Part shown: in pieces, positions 41,445 to 54,597 of the stretch
How the letters are laid out: every line of letters begins with the position of its first letter
Position numbering within the stretch: position 1 is the stretch's first letter
The notes under the pieces: generated by a model
What the model saw: the letters and a program-made list of their open reading frames with translations, nothing else
The model's database searches: none
Told to the model about the DNA's origin: nothing
Made by a program: the position numbers and the translations under genes
Assembly: GCA_012295275.1 (NCBI GenBank)
Contig: CM022665.1
Coordinates: 24,827,946-24,891,945, forward strand
DNA: 64,000 bases
Origin: Chrysomallon squamiferum
Lineage: Eukaryota; Mollusca; Gastropoda; Neomphalida; Peltospiridae
Reading direction: 5' to 3'

Positions 41445-43806
41445 AACAACAAGAACGTGTATTAAAATAATTATGTGTGAAGAACAGCTTCATTAAAAAG
41501 AACACAGAATCACTGTGTTACCAAACATTGAGATAAACTTGTAACTAAATACAGGCACATACATGCATACATACTTAGAGAGAAATGAAAATAAATTTGA
41601 GGAAGAAGTATACAGAGAAGAAACATGAAGATCAAGAAATACTTAAATGAATAAAATAAAATAACAAAATAACAGTAAGTATAATAATAAATAACCAGAA
41701 ATAAAGATTCCGACATATATAGGCACAGAGACACGTACGGGTTTCAACAGATATATATTCATATGTAAAAACTAATACATATATGCAAAGTCAAGAGAAA
41801 CTTTTCAGTTTAAAACCGAAATTTCACAGAAACTTAATCAGTGTAAAACACACAGTCCACACGCTAACAATACTGAATGTGAAAAATGATACTCTTCTAC
41901 GTGAGGTTTTGCCAAGAGTCTACGAAAACGTGAAAAGCATGTACCTCGTGAACAACCACAACTGCACGTGCAAATAGGTTATAAAAATTATTTAACTAGT
42001 CTATGCACCGGAGACCTTTTATTACGATTTTTTTTTTTTTTTTTTTTTTTTGTTCTTGCACTGGGGCAAGTGGTGGTCGCAGTCACTTACCACTGAGCTT
42101 GAATTATTCAACATGTTTTCAGTGTGTTGTCCACGAAGTGAAACGTTTAATTTTTGTTCCCCACATTACTTTAGTAAATTCTGGCGATATGATCAGATTT
42201 TGTATGATTATCATTTGTAGTGTGTGTCTATTACGTTGACATTTTGACTTTTTCAATACCGTTTACTTACTTCGTTCTCATATCTTTTATTGTTATTTAA
42301 CTAGAGAGAGTTCAGTCTATGGCAAAGCTGGTACGTAAACCATAAATGCAAATAGACACAATGAAAATAATTACTACCCTTTTTATTACTGAATTTACTG
42401 TAGAACTTAGTTCGTAAGAATGGTCTGTTTCAATGAGCGCTTTGTGAAATAAAATGAAATGAAGTATAAAAAAGTAAAATATGAATTTTTTCTTATCTAT
42501 TTATTTATTGTTTTTATTTTATTTATTCTTTTTTATTTTATTTATTTATTTATTTATTTATTTTTTTTGTTAAAATTCACACCTAGAACGGGAAAAAGGT
42601 GTATTCTGAGTTTTAACTGATGAAATGCTTTTAAAAATTTTATTTGTTTGGCGTGGATGATCATATGACAACATGTCAGATGCATGGATATGTAAAATCC
42701 AGGTTTAATACAAGTTGCATGGGATAAATACCAATCTACAAAGCAAACCTTATAAGAATGCAGAAGTTAACAAACCGACATATAAAAATGAAATAAGTAA
42801 AAAAAAAAAAAACAAAAAAAATCTGACATTGATAGCAGTAGTAGCCGTAATAATAGTAGCAGTAACAGTAGTAGTAGTAATAGTAGTATCATCAGTAGTA
42901 GTAGTAGAGGGTAATAGTAAAACTGCTACTACTAGTAGTAATAATAATGATGTTGTTGATGTTGATAAATAAAAAATAAAAACTATATTATAACTCCGAG
43001 ATAAATGTTTACAACTTACAAATACTCTGTCATGCAAGAAGAAGGGGCAACATCGCATACCACTGATTGAACTCAGCAGTATCTTGAGGATGCAAAGCAG
43101 CATTCCTAAAGAAGGATGAAAGGCTGTCACAAAGTCCGGACTGTAATCCGACAGATATTTTTTATGTGGAATTCACCGAATAACAAGATATAGGAACGTT
43201 GAATGGACAAGTTCACTGAGTAGAAATTAAAGACAAAAATCAATGAAAGTTGGAACACGATCATCCTTGAGTAGATTCCGAGATACATTCAGAAGTCTGC
43301 AGGAAAAAATGGAGGACCCATTGATCATCTGTTCAAGTAGACTAATGGGAAGATGACCTTCTTACATTCCGGAACTACAGTTTTCGATATCAAATGTTGA
43401 TTTTTCTTATGTTAAAACTACTATAGATATTCAACTTTCAGTTGTAACATAAAACGTCCATGTATATATTTAGAGAGTTTCGAATTGTGATTTGTGATAT
43501 GTTGGGTATTAAAGTTAAGTGCGATAACGACATACAGATGTAGTATAATACAATTAACTTCTATTAATTAGGAAACCAGATAAAAACAGAAGATACGTCT
43601 GCCCTTGGCACTTCCCCTGTCAATGACAGTGTCAAGAAGGGATTACGAGCATCACTTTTGATTAATTATAAATAACATCTTTGTAAAGACAACATCTCCA
43701 GCATTTCCAAAATCTTAAAACAGTATAAAGTAAAATAAAACAAAAATAAAATAAAAATAAAACAGAATATAAATATATATAAATAGACGTCTTTCAGTGG
43801 CAGTCA
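41351..43806. other. U1 spacer between copies 2 and 3
   Basis: Non-coding by comparison between units. It holds an (AAT)n run at 41391-41442, poly-T at about 42031-42051, TTTA repeats at about 42501-42562 and AGT repeats at about 42835-42910. Short open frames shared between units are broken in at least one unit. Confidence 0.8.
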
Positions 43807-43948
43807 TGACCTCACTGGGTCCGGACCTTCGATGAGGTCAGATCAGGATCACATTACGAAAATAAATTTAATTATAATCTGATGAGGTCAAGTGATGACT
43901 TCTGATTGAGGACTGTCGATTGGTTACAAGATACATCTAGTATATATA
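43807..43948 (+). promoter_or_regulatory. core promoter of copy 3 (array-type promoter)
   Basis: TGACCTCA lies at 43807-43814, TGAGGTCA at 43833-43840 and again at 43883-43890, an inverted CCAAT box (ATTGG) at 43919-43923, and TATATATA at 43941-43948. The first two sites form an inverted pair. AGGTCA is the classical nuclear-receptor half-site, and TGAGGTCA also resembles CRE-type sites; which factor binds is unknown. Exon 1 ends at 44021. Confidence 0.75.
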
Positions 43949-44175
43949 GAGGTAGATAGATGCTTCTTAGTATCACTTCAAAACTGACTATCACTTGAAC
44001 ATTTCCTCTCTACCACTGTTGGTAAGTATTTCTTGTTATTTATATACGGTAAATTATCTCTCTTTTTTAATTTTATTATATTTTATTTGTTTATTTATTT
44101 ATTTGTTCAATTTAATTTAATTTAATTTAATTTAAAATAATTTAATTTTTATTTCTTCATCTCCAGATTTTCAAA

Positions 44176-44575
44176 ATGATGAAGGCTGTTATCATCGTTC
44201 TTCTTGCCTGTTTGACTCTTGCCTCTGCTGGCATGATGATGCCAATGTACGGTGGATATGGAGGCTACGGTATGGGAGGATATGGAGGATATGGAATGGG
44301 GGGATACGGCATGGGAGGATACGGATATGGAGGATTCGGAATGGGAGGTTTATCTCTCGGAGCATATGGCGGATATATGGGGATACGGAGGATACGGAGG
44401 ATACGGAGGTATGATGGCAGGTGGCATGATGGGAGGTGGTATGATGGCAGGTGGCATTATGGGAGGTGGCGTGATGGGAGGTGGCGTGATGGGAGGTGGC
44501 GTCATGGGAGGTGGCATGATGGCTGGTGGCATGATGGCTGGTGGCATGATGCGTGGTGGCATATACGGACGTTAA
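44176..44575 (+). pseudogene. frameshifted Gly/Tyr/Met-rich family member, copy 3
   Basis: The signal peptide and first 67 residues are normal. Then GGATATGGGGGATA of the intact copies is replaced by GGATATATGGGGATA (near 44371), a net gain of one base. The remaining codons are read in the +1 frame, giving an Arg/Trp/Asp/His-rich tail of [15 protein letters not shown] and DGRW-type repeats. In unspliced DNA that frame stops at 44589, but this TAA lies in the intron 2 donor (GTAAGT at 44586). After splicing the frame would run on into exon 3 (from 44840) and stop in TTTTAA, for about 152 residues. In the ancestral frame it would be a 132-residue copy ending at 44575. The change may be real, an assembly error, or a novel protein. 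Confidence 0.75.
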
Positions 44576-44907
44576 TAATGTACATGTAAGTTAAAATTAT
44601 AACAAGAAAGTAATCTTCGTCAGTGCTTGGTTTTTGTTAAATTTTAAAATCAGTGTATTTCTTTAATTTCTAAATTTACGTCATCTACAAGTCAGACGCA
44701 CATATTTCTAATCTAGAGATAACACATTAATATCATTATAAAATATAAAATGTTCTTCTACATCCAGAAATCGGTCGCAGATAATTAGAAATAAATCATA
44801 AACACACGAATGAAAAAGAGTCTATTTGTTTTCTTTCAGAATCCACACAGTGTACAACCGAAAAGAAGATAACTGTAACTGGTTTTAACCAGTGCAACTA
44901 TTAACTG

Positions 44908-44913
44908 AATAAA
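44908..44913 (+). terminator. polyadenylation signal of copy 3
   Basis: AATAAA in the 3' UTR exon starting at 44840. Confidence 0.8.
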
Positions 44914-44929
44914 GTATTTTAGAAAATAT

Positions 44930-44958
44930 GATAGTTTTTTTTTGCTTATTTATAATTC

Positions 44959-45026
<68 letters not shown>

Positions 45027-47389
45027 AAGAACAAGAACGTGTATTAAAATAATTATGTGTGAAGAACAGCTTCATTAAAAAGAACACAGAATCACTGTGT
45101 TACCAAACATTGAGATAAACTTGTAACTAAATACAGGCACATACATGCATACATACTTAGAGAGAAATGAAAATAAATTTGAGGAAGAAGTATACAGAGA
45201 AGAAACATGAAGATCAAGAAATACTTAAATGAATAAAATAAAATAACAAAATAACAGTAAGTATAATAATAAATAACCAGAAATAAAGATTCCGACATAT
45301 ATAGGCACAGAGACACGTACGGGTTTCAACAGATATATATTCATATGTAAAAACTAATACATATATGCAAAGTCAAGAGAAACTTTTCAGTTTAAAACCG
45401 AAATTTCACAGAAACTTAATCAGTGTAAAACACACAGTCCACACGCTAACAATACTGAATGTGAAAAATGATACTCTTCTACGTGAGGTTTTGCCAAGAG
45501 TCTACGAAAACGTGAAAAGCATGTACCTCGTGAACAACCACAACTGCACGTGCAAATAGGTTATAAAAGTTATTTAACTAGTCTATGCACCGGAGACCTT
45601 TTATTACGATTTTTTTTTTTTTTTTTTTATTCTTGCACTGGGGCAAGTGGTGGTCGCAGTCACTTACCACTGAGCTTGAATTATTCAACATGTTTTCAGT
45701 GTGTTGTCCACGAAGTGAAACGTTTAATTTTTGTTCCCCACATTACTTTAGCAAATTCTGGCGATATGATCAGATTTTGTATGATTATCATTTGTAGTGT
45801 GTGTCTATTACGTTGACATTTTGACTTTTTCAATACCGTTTACTTACTTCGTTCTCATATCTTTTATTGTTATTTAACTAGAGAGAGTTCAGTCTATGGC
45901 AAAGCTGGTACGTAAACCATAAATGCAAATAGACACAATGAAAATAATTACTACCCTTTTTATTACTGAATTTACTGTAGAACTTAGTTCGTAAGAATGG
46001 TCTGTTTCAATGAGCGCTTTGTGAAATAAAATGAAATGAAGTATAAAAAAGTAAAATATGAATTTTTTCTTATCTATTTATTTATTGTTTTTATTTTATT
46101 TATTCTTTTTTATTTTATTTATTTATTTATTTATTTATTTTTTTTGTTAAAATTCACACCTAGAACGGGAAAAAGGTGTATTCTGAGTTTTAACTGATGA
46201 AATGCTTTTAAAAATTTTATTTGTTTGGCGTGGATGATCATATGACAACATGTCAGATGCATGGATATGTAAAATCCAGGTTTAATACAAGTTGCATGGG
46301 ATAAATACCAATCTACAAAGCAAACCTTATAAGAATGCAGAAGTTAACAAACCGACATATAAAAATGAAATAAGTAAAAAAAAAAAAAATAAACATAAAA
46401 AAAAATCTGACATTGATAGCAGTAGTAGCCGTAATAATAGTAGCAGTAACAGTAGTAGTAATAGTAGTATCATCAGTAGTAGTAGTAGAGGGTAATAGTA
46501 AAACTGCTACTACTAGTAGTAATAATAATGATGTTGTTGATGTTGATAAATAAAAAATAAAAACTATATTATAACTCCGAGATAAATGTTTACAACTTAC
46601 AAATACTCTGTCATGCAAGAAGAAGGGGCAACATCGCATACCACTGATTGAACTCAGCAGTATCTTGAGGATGCAAAGCAGCATTCCTAAAGAAGGATGA
46701 AAGGCTGTCACAAAGTCCGGACTGTAATCCGACAGATATTTTTTATGTGGAATTCACCGAATAACAAGATATAGGAACGTTGAATGGACAAGTTCACTGA
46801 GTAGAAATTAAAGACAAAAATCAATGAAAGTTGGAACACGATCATCCTTGAGTAGATTCCGAGATACATTCAGAAGTCTGCAGGAAAAAAATGGAGGACC
46901 CATTGATCATCTGTTCAAGTAGACTAATGGGAAGATGACCTTCTTACATTCCGGAACTACAGTTTTCGATATCAAATGTTGATTTTTCTTATGTTAAAAC
47001 TACTATAGATATTCAACTTTCAGTTGTAACATAAAACGTCCATGTATATATTTAGAGAGTTTCGAATTGTGATTTGTGATATGTTGGGTATTAAAGTTAA
47101 GTGCGATAACGACATACAGATGTAGTATAATACAATTAACTTCTATTAATTAGGAAACCAGATAAAAACAGAAGATACGTCTGCCCTTGGCACTTCCCCT
47201 GTCAATGACAGTGTCAAGAAGGGATTACGAGCATCACTTTTGATTAATTATAAATAACATCTTTGTTAAGACAACATCTCCAGCATTTCCCAAATCTTAA
47301 AACAGTATAAAGTAAAATAAAACAAAAATAAAACAAAAATAAAACAGAATATAAATATATATAAATAGACGTCTTTTCAGTGGCAGTCA
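44930..47389. other. U2 spacer between copies 3 and 4
   Basis: Same layout as U1. The (AAT)n run is at about 44965-45024, poly-T at about 45610-45629, TTTA repeats at about 46075-46140 and AGT repeats at about 46420-46490. It shares GATGAAATGC (about 46196) with U1, where later units have GATAAAATGC. Confidence 0.8.
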
Positions 47390-47531
47390 TGACCTCACTG
47401 GGTCCGGACCTTCGATGAGGTCAGATCAGGATCACATTACGAAAATAAATTTAATTATAATCTGATGAGGTCAAGTGATGACTTCTGATTGAGGACTGTC
47501 GATTGGTTACAAGATACATCTAGTATATATA
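47390..47531 (+). promoter_or_regulatory. core promoter of copy 4
   Basis: Array-type promoter: TGACCTCA at 47390-47397, two downstream TGAGGTCA sites, an inverted CCAAT box and TATATATA at 47524-47531. Exon 1 ends at 47604. Intron 1 contains a TTTAA pentanucleotide run (about 47692-47718). Confidence 0.75.
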
Positions 47532-47758
47532 GAGGTAGATAGATGCTTCTTAGTATCACTTCAAAACTGACTATCACTTGAACATTTCCTCTCTACCACT
47601 GTTGGTAAGTATTTCTTGTTATTTATATACGGTAAATCATCTCTCTTTTTTAATTTTATTATATTTTATTTGTTTATTTATTTATTTGTTCAATTTAATT
47701 TAATTTAATTTAATTTAAAATAATTTAATTTTTATTTCTTCATCTCCAGATTTTCAAA

Positions 47759-48148
47759 ATGATGAAGGCTGTTATCATCGTTCTTCTTGCCTGTTTGACT
47801 CTTGCCTCTGCTGGCATGATGATGCCAATGTACGGTGGATATGGAGGCTACGGTATGGGAGGATATGGAATGGGGGGATACGGCATGGGAGGATACGGAT
47901 ATGGAGGATTCGGAATGGGAGGTTTATCTCTCGGAGCATATGGCGGATATGGGGGATACGGAGGATACGGAGGATACGGAGGTATGATGGCAGGTGGCAT
48001 GATGGGAGGTGGTATGATGGCAGGTGGCATTATGGGAGGTGGCGTGATGGGAGGTGGCGTGATGGGAGGTGGCGTGATGGGAGGTGGCATGATGGCTGGT
48101 GGCATGATGGCTGGTGGCATGATGCGTGGTGGCATATACGGACGTTAA
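47759..48148 (+). CDS. secreted Gly/Tyr/Met-rich protein, copy 4
   Basis: An intact 129-residue copy with signal peptide 1-18, Gly-Tyr block to about residue 75, a Gly-Met block of ten five-residue units (76-125) and C-terminal IYGR. Compared with copies 2, 3 and 7 it lacks one three-residue GGY unit (a 9-bp difference early in the Tyr block). It has one more Met unit than copy 2, and LSLG in place of LALG. Intron 1 is 47605-47749, intron 2 is 48159-48412, and exon 3 follows. The product is identical to that of copy 5. Secretion is well supported by the signal peptide; function is unknown. Confidence 0.88.
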   Translation: MMKAVIIVLLACLTLASAGMMMPMYGGYGGYGMGGYGMGGYGMGGYGYGGFGMGGLSLGAYGGYGGYGGYGGYGGMMAGGMMGGGMMAGGIMGGGVMGGGVMGGGVMGGGMMAGGMMAGGMMRGGIYGR

Positions 48149-48480
48149 TAATGTACATGTAAGTTAAAATTATAACAAGAAAGTAATCTTCGTCAGTGCT
48201 TGGTTTTTGTTAAATTTTAAAATCAGTGTATTTCTTTAATTTCTAAATTTACGTCATCTACAAGTCAGACGCACATATTTCTAATCTAGAGATTACACAT
48301 TAATATCATTATAAAATATAAAATGTTCTTCTACATCCAGAAATCGGTCGCAGATAATTAGAAATAAATCATAAACACACGAATGAAAAAGAGTCTATTT
48401 GTTTTCTTTCAGAATCCACACAGTGTACAACCGAAAAGAAGATAACTGTAACTGGTTTTAACCAGTGCAACTATTAACTG

Positions 48481-48486
48481 AATAAA
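48481..48486 (+). terminator. polyadenylation signal of copy 4
   Basis: AATAAA in the 3' UTR exon starting at 48413. Confidence 0.8.
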
Positions 48487-48499
48487 GTATTTTAGAAAA

Positions 48500-48584
48500 T
48501 ATGATAGTTTTTGTTTGCTTATTTATAATTTACAATAATTAATAATAATAATCATAATCATAATCATAATAATAATAAGAATAA

Positions 48585-48632
<48 letters not shown>

Positions 48633-51004
48633 AACAACAAGAACGTGTATTAAAATAATTATGTGTGAAGAACAGCTTCATTAAAAAGAACACAGAATCA
48701 CTGTGTTACCAAACATTGAGATAAACTTGTAACTAAATACAGGCACATACATGCATACATACTTAGAGAGAAATGAAAATAAATTTGAGGAAGAAGTATA
48801 CAGAGAAGAAACATGAAGATCAAGAAATACTTAAATGAATAAAATAAAATAACAAAATAACAGTAAGTATAATAATAAATAACCAGAAATAAAGATTCCG
48901 ACATATATAGGCACAGAGACACGTACGGGTTTCAACAGATATATATTCATATGTAAAAACTAATACATATATGCAAAGTCAAGAGAAACTTTTCAGTTTA
49001 AAACCGAAATTTCACAGAAACTTAATCAGTGTAAAAAACACACAGTCCACACGCTAACAATACTGAATGTGAAAAATGATACTCTTCTACGTGAGGTTTT
49101 GCCAAGAGTCTACGAAAACGTGAAAAGCATGTACCTCGTGAACAACCACAACTGCACGTGCAAATAGGTTATAAAAAATTATTTAACTAGTCTATGCACC
49201 GGAGACCTTTTATTACGATTTTTTTTTTTTTTTTTTTTTTGTTCTTGCACTGGGGCAAGTGGTGGTCGCAGTCACTTACCACTGAGCTTGAATTATTCAA
49301 CATGTTTTCAGTGTGTTGTCCACGAAGTGAAACGTTTAATTTTTGTTCCCCACATTACTTTAGTAAATTCTGGCGATATGATCAGATTTTGTATGATTAT
49401 CATTTGTAGTGTGTGTCTATTACGTTGACATTTTGACTTTTTCAATACCGTTTACTTACTTCGTTCTCATATCTTTTATTGTTATTTAACTAGAGAGAGT
49501 TCAGTCTATGGCAAAGCTGGTACGTAAACCATAAATGCAAATAGACACAATGAAAATAATTACTACCCTTTTTATTACTGAATTTACTGTAGAACTTAGT
49601 TCGTAAGAATGGTCTGTTTCAATGAGCGCTTTGTGAAATAAAATGAAATGAAGTATAAAAAAGTAAAATATGAATTTTTTCTTATCTATTTATTTATTGT
49701 TTTTATTTTATTTATTCTTTTTTTATTTTATTTATTTATTTATTTATTTATTTTTTTTTGTTAAAATTCACACCTAGAACGGGAAAAAAGGTGTATTCTG
49801 AGTTTTAACTGATAAAATGCTTTTAAAAATTTTATTTGTTTGGCGTGGATGATCATATGACAACATGTCAGATGCATGGATATGTAAAATCCAGGTTTAA
49901 TACAAGTTGCATGGGATAAATACCAATCTACAAAGCAAACCTTATAAGAATGCAGAAGTTAACAAACCGACATATAAAAATGAAATAAGTAAAAAAAAAA
50001 AAAATAAACATAAAAAAAAATCTGACATTGATAGCAGTAGTAGCCGTAATAATAGTAGCAGTAACAGTAGTAGTAATAGTAGTATCATCAGTAGTAGTAG
50101 TAGAGGGTAATAGTAAAACTGCTACTACTAGTAGTAATAATAATGATGTTGTTGATGTTGATAAATAAAAAAAATAAAAACTATATTATAACTCCGAGAT
50201 AAATGTTTACAACTTACAAATACTCTGTCATGCAAGAAGAAGGGGCAACATCGCATACCACTGATTGAACTCAGCAGTATCTTGAGGATGCAAAGCAGCA
50301 TTCCTAAAGAAGGATGAAAGGCTGTCACAAAGTCCGGACTGTAATCCGACAGATATTTTTTATGTGGAATTCACCGAATAACAAGATATAGGAACGTTGA
50401 ATGGACAAGTTCACTGAGTAGAAATTAAAGACAAAAATCAATGAAAGTTGGAACACGATCATCCTTGAGTAGATTCCGAGATACATTCAGAAGTCTGCAG
50501 GAAAAAATGGAGGACCCATTGATCATCTGTTCAAGTAGACTAATGGGAAGATGACCTTCTTACATTCCGGAACTACAGTTTTCGATATCAAATGTTGATT
50601 TTTCTTATGTTAAAACTACTATAGATATTCAACTTTCAGTTGTAACATAAAACGTCCATGTATATATTTAGAGAGTTTCGAATTGTGATTTGTGATATGT
50701 TGGGTATTAAAGTTAAGTGCGATAACGACATACAGATGTAGTATAATACAATTAACTTCTATTAATTAGGAAACCAGATAAAAACAGAAGATACGTCTGC
50801 CCTTGGCACTTCCCCTGTCAATGACAGTGTCAAGAAGGGATTACGAGCATCACTTTTGATTAATTATAAATAACATCTTTGTTAAGACAACATCTCCAGC
50901 ATTTCCCAAATCTTAAAACAGTATAAAGTAAAATAAAACAAAAATAAAACAAAAATAAAACAGAATATAAATATATATAAATAGACGTCTTTCAGTGGCA
51001 GTCA
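48500..51004. other. U3 spacer between copies 4 and 5
   Basis: The AAT microsatellite (about 48539-48631) is longer and interrupted by CAT and AAG variants. Poly-T lies at about 49219-49240 and TTTA repeats at about 49685-49758. Two extra A residues near 49035 break the small open frame seen in other units. Confidence 0.8.
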
Positions 51005-51146
51005 TGACCTCACTGGGTCCGGACCTTCGATGAGGTCAGATCAGGATCACATTACGAAAATAAATTTAATTATAATCTGATGAGGTCAAGTGATGACTTC
51101 TGATTGAGGACTGTCGATTGGTTACAAGATACATCTAGTATATATA
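51005..51146 (+). promoter_or_regulatory. core promoter of copy 5
   Basis: Array-type promoter with TGACCTCA at 51005-51012 and TATATATA at 51139-51146. Exon 1 ends at 51219. Confidence 0.75.
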
Positions 51147-51373
51147 GAGGTAGATAGATGCTTCTTAGTATCACTTCAAAACTGACTATCACTTGAACAT
51201 TTCCTCTCTACCACTGTTGGTAAGTATTTCTTGTTATTTATATACGGTAAATCATCTCTCTTTTTTAATTTTATTATATTTTATTTGTTTATTTATTTAT
51301 TTGTTCAATTTAATTTAATTTAATTTAATTTAAAATAATTTAATTTTTATTTCTTCATCTCCAGATTTTCAAA

Positions 51374-51763
51374 ATGATGAAGGCTGTTATCATCGTTCTT
51401 CTTGCCTGTTTGACTCTTGCCTCTGCTGGCATGATGATGCCAATGTACGGTGGATATGGAGGCTACGGTATGGGAGGATATGGAATGGGGGGATACGGCA
51501 TGGGAGGATACGGATATGGAGGATTCGGAATGGGAGGTTTATCTCTCGGAGCATATGGCGGATATGGGGGATACGGAGGATACGGAGGATACGGAGGTAT
51601 GATGGCAGGTGGCATGATGGGAGGTGGTATGATGGCAGGTGGCATTATGGGAGGTGGCGTGATGGGAGGTGGCGTGATGGGAGGTGGCGTGATGGGAGGT
51701 GGCATGATGGCTGGTGGCATGATGGCTGGTGGCATGATGCGTGGTGGCATATACGGACGTTAA
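51374..51763 (+). CDS. secreted Gly/Tyr/Met-rich protein, copy 5
   Basis: An intact 129-residue product, identical in sequence to that of copy 4, which points to very recent duplication or gene conversion. Intron 1 is 51220-51364 and intron 2 is 51774-52030. The stop is followed by the same short exon tail before the GTAAGT donor. Repeats and domain order are as in copy 4. No sign of inactivation is visible in promoter, splice sites or coding exon. Confidence 0.88.
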   Translation: MMKAVIIVLLACLTLASAGMMMPMYGGYGGYGMGGYGMGGYGMGGYGYGGFGMGGLSLGAYGGYGGYGGYGGYGGMMAGGMMGGGMMAGGIMGGGVMGGGVMGGGVMGGGMMAGGMMAGGMMRGGIYGR

Positions 51764-52098
51764 TAATGTACATGTAAGTTAAAATTATAACAAGAAAGTA
51801 ATCTTCGTCAGTGCTTGGTTTTTGTTAAATTTTAAAATCAGTGTATTTCTTTAATTTCTAAATTTACGTCATCATACAAGTCAGACGCACATATTTCTAA
51901 TCTAGAGATTACACATTAATATCATTATAAAATATAAAATGTTCTTCTACATCCAGAAATCGGTCGCAGATAATTAGAAATAAATCATAAACACACGAAT
52001 GAAAAAAAGAGTCTATTTGTTTTCTTTCAGAATCCACACAGTGTACAACCGAAAAGAAGATAACTGTAACTGGTTTTAACCAGTGCAACTATTAACTG

Positions 52099-52104
52099 AA
52101 TAAA
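52099..52104 (+). terminator. polyadenylation signal of copy 5
   Basis: AATAAA in the 3' UTR exon starting at 52031. Confidence 0.8.
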
Positions 52105-52119
52105 GTATTTTAGAAAATA

Positions 52120-52176
52120 TGATAGTTTTTTTTTGCTTATTTATAATTCACAATAATAATAATAATCATAATAATC

Positions 52177-52231
<55 letters not shown>

Positions 52232-54597
52232 CAACAAGAACGTGTATTAAAATAATTATGTGTGAAGAACAGCTTCATTAAAAAGAACACAGAATCACTG
52301 TGTTACCAAACATTGAGATAAACTTGTAACTAAATACAGGCACATACATGCATACATACTTAGAGAGAAATGAAAATAAATTTGAGGAAGAAGTATACAG
52401 AGAAGAAACATGAAGATCAAGAAATACTTAAATGAATAAAAAAATAAAATAACAAAATAACAGTAAGTATAATAATAAATAACCAGAAATAAAGATTCCG
52501 ACATATATAGGCACAGAGACACGTACGGGTTTCAACAGATATATATTCATATGTAAAAACTAATACATATATGCAAAGTCAAGAGAAACTTTTCAGTTTA
52601 AAACCGAAATTTCACAGAAACTTAATCAGTGTAAAACACACAGTCCACACGCTAACAATACTGAATGTGAAAAATGATACTCTTCTACGTGAGGTTTTGC
52701 CAAGAGTCTACGAAAACGTGAAAAGCATGTACCTCGTGAACAACCACAACTGCACGTGCAAATAGGTTATAAAAATTATTTAACTAGTCTATGCACCGGA
52801 GACCTTTTATTACGATTTTTTTTTTTTTTTTTTTTTGTTCTTGCACTGGGGCAAGTGGTGGTCGCAGTCACTTACCACTGAGCTTGAATTATTCAACATG
52901 TTTTCAGTGTGTTGTCCACGAAGTGAAACGTTTAATTTTTGTTCCCCACATTACTTTAGCAAATTCTGGCGATATGATCAGATTTTGTATGATTATCATT
53001 TGTAGTGTGTGTCTATTACGTTGACATTTTGACTTTTTTCAATACCGTTTACTTACTTCGTTCTCATATCTTTTATTGTTATTTAACTAGAGAGAGTTCA
53101 GTCTATGGCAAAGCTGGTACGTAAACCATAAATGCAAATAGACACAATGAAAATAATTACTACCCTTTTTATTACTGAATTTACTGTAGAACTTAGTTCG
53201 TAAGAATGGTCTGTTTCAATGAGCGCTTTGTGAAATAAAATGAAATGAAGTATAAAAAAGTAAAATATGAATTTTTTCTGATCTATTTATTTATTGTTTT
53301 TATTTTATTTATTCTTTCTTTTTTATTTTATTTATTTATTTATTTATTTATTTTTTTTGTTAAAATTCACACCTAGAACGGGAAAAAGGTGTATTCTGAG
53401 TTTTAACTGATAAAATGCTTTTAAAAATTTTATTTGTTTGGCGTGGATGATCATATGACAACATGTCAGATGCATGGATATGTAAAATCCAGGTTTAATA
53501 CAAGTTGCATGGGATAAATACCAATCTACAAAGCAAACCTTATAAGAATGCAGAAGTTAACAAACCGACATATAAAAATGAAATAAGTAAAAAAAAAAAA
53601 TAAACATAAAAAAAATCTGACATTGATAGCAGTAGTAGCCGTAATAATAGTAGCAGTAACAGTAGTAGTAATAGTAGTATCATCAGTAGTAGTAGTAGAG
53701 GGTAATAGTAAAACTGCTACTACTAGTAGTAATAATAATGATGTTGTTGATGTTGATAAATAAAAAAATAAAAACTATATTATAACTCCGAGATAAATGT
53801 TTACAACTTACAAATACTCTGTCATGCAAGAAGAAGGGCAACATCGCATACCACTGATTGAACTCAGCAGTATCTTGAGGATGCAAAGCAGCATTCCTAA
53901 AGAAGGATGAAAGGCTGTCACAAAGTCCGGACTGTAATCCGACAGATATTTTTTATGTGGAATTCACCGAATAACAAGATATAGGAACGTTGAATGGACA
54001 AGTTCACTGAGTAGAAATTAAAGACAAAAATCAATGAAAGTTGGAACACGATCATCCTTGAGTAGATTCCGAGATACATTCAGAAGTCTGCAGGAAAAAA
54101 TGGAGGACCCATTGATCATCTGTTCAAGTAGACTAATGGGAAGATGACCTTCTTACATTCCGGAACTACAGTTTTCGATATCAAATGTTGATTTTTCTTA
54201 TGTTAAAACTACTATAGATATTCAACTTTCAGTTGTAACATAAAACGTCCATGTATATATTTAGAGAGTTTCGAATTGTGATTTGTGATATGTTGGGTAT
54301 TAAAGTTAAGTGCGATAACGACATACAGATGTAGTATAATACAATTAACTTCTATTAATTAGGAAACCAGATAAAAACAGAAGATACGTCTGCCCTTGGC
54401 ACTTCCCCTGTCAATGACAGTGTCAAGAAGGGATTACGAGCATCACTTTTGATTAATTATAAATAACATCTTTGTTAAGACAACATCTCCAGCATTTCCC
54501 AAATCTTAAAACAGTATAAAGTAAAATAAAACAAAAATAAAACAAAAATAAAACAGAATATAAATATATATAAATAGACGTCTTTCAGTGGCAGTCA
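52120..54597. other. U4 spacer between copies 5 and 6
   Basis: The AAT/CAT microsatellite is at about 52152-52228 and poly-T at about 52817-52836. It carries CTGATCT (about 53278) shared only with U5, and a one-base loss in AAGAAGGGCAAC (about 53830) that breaks a minus-strand open frame seen in other units. Confidence 0.8.

Noticed and set aside
41510-41734. 74-codon minus-strand open frame in every spacer
   Set aside because: It is hydrophobic and low in complexity, conserved only to the level of the surrounding spacer, and has no promoter or homology that I can see.
41783-41977. 64-codon + strand open frame repeated in the unit spacers (also 45365, 52571, 56165, 59796)
   Set aside because: It is broken in U3 by two extra A residues near 49035. 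Its conservation is no higher than that of the rest of the spacer, so it is most likely a by-product of duplication.
42750-43130. minus-strand open frame of up to 132 codons in the spacers
   Set aside because: The reading frame is disrupted by a one-base loss in U4 (about 53830) and its length varies with microsatellite changes. It includes translated AGT repeat.
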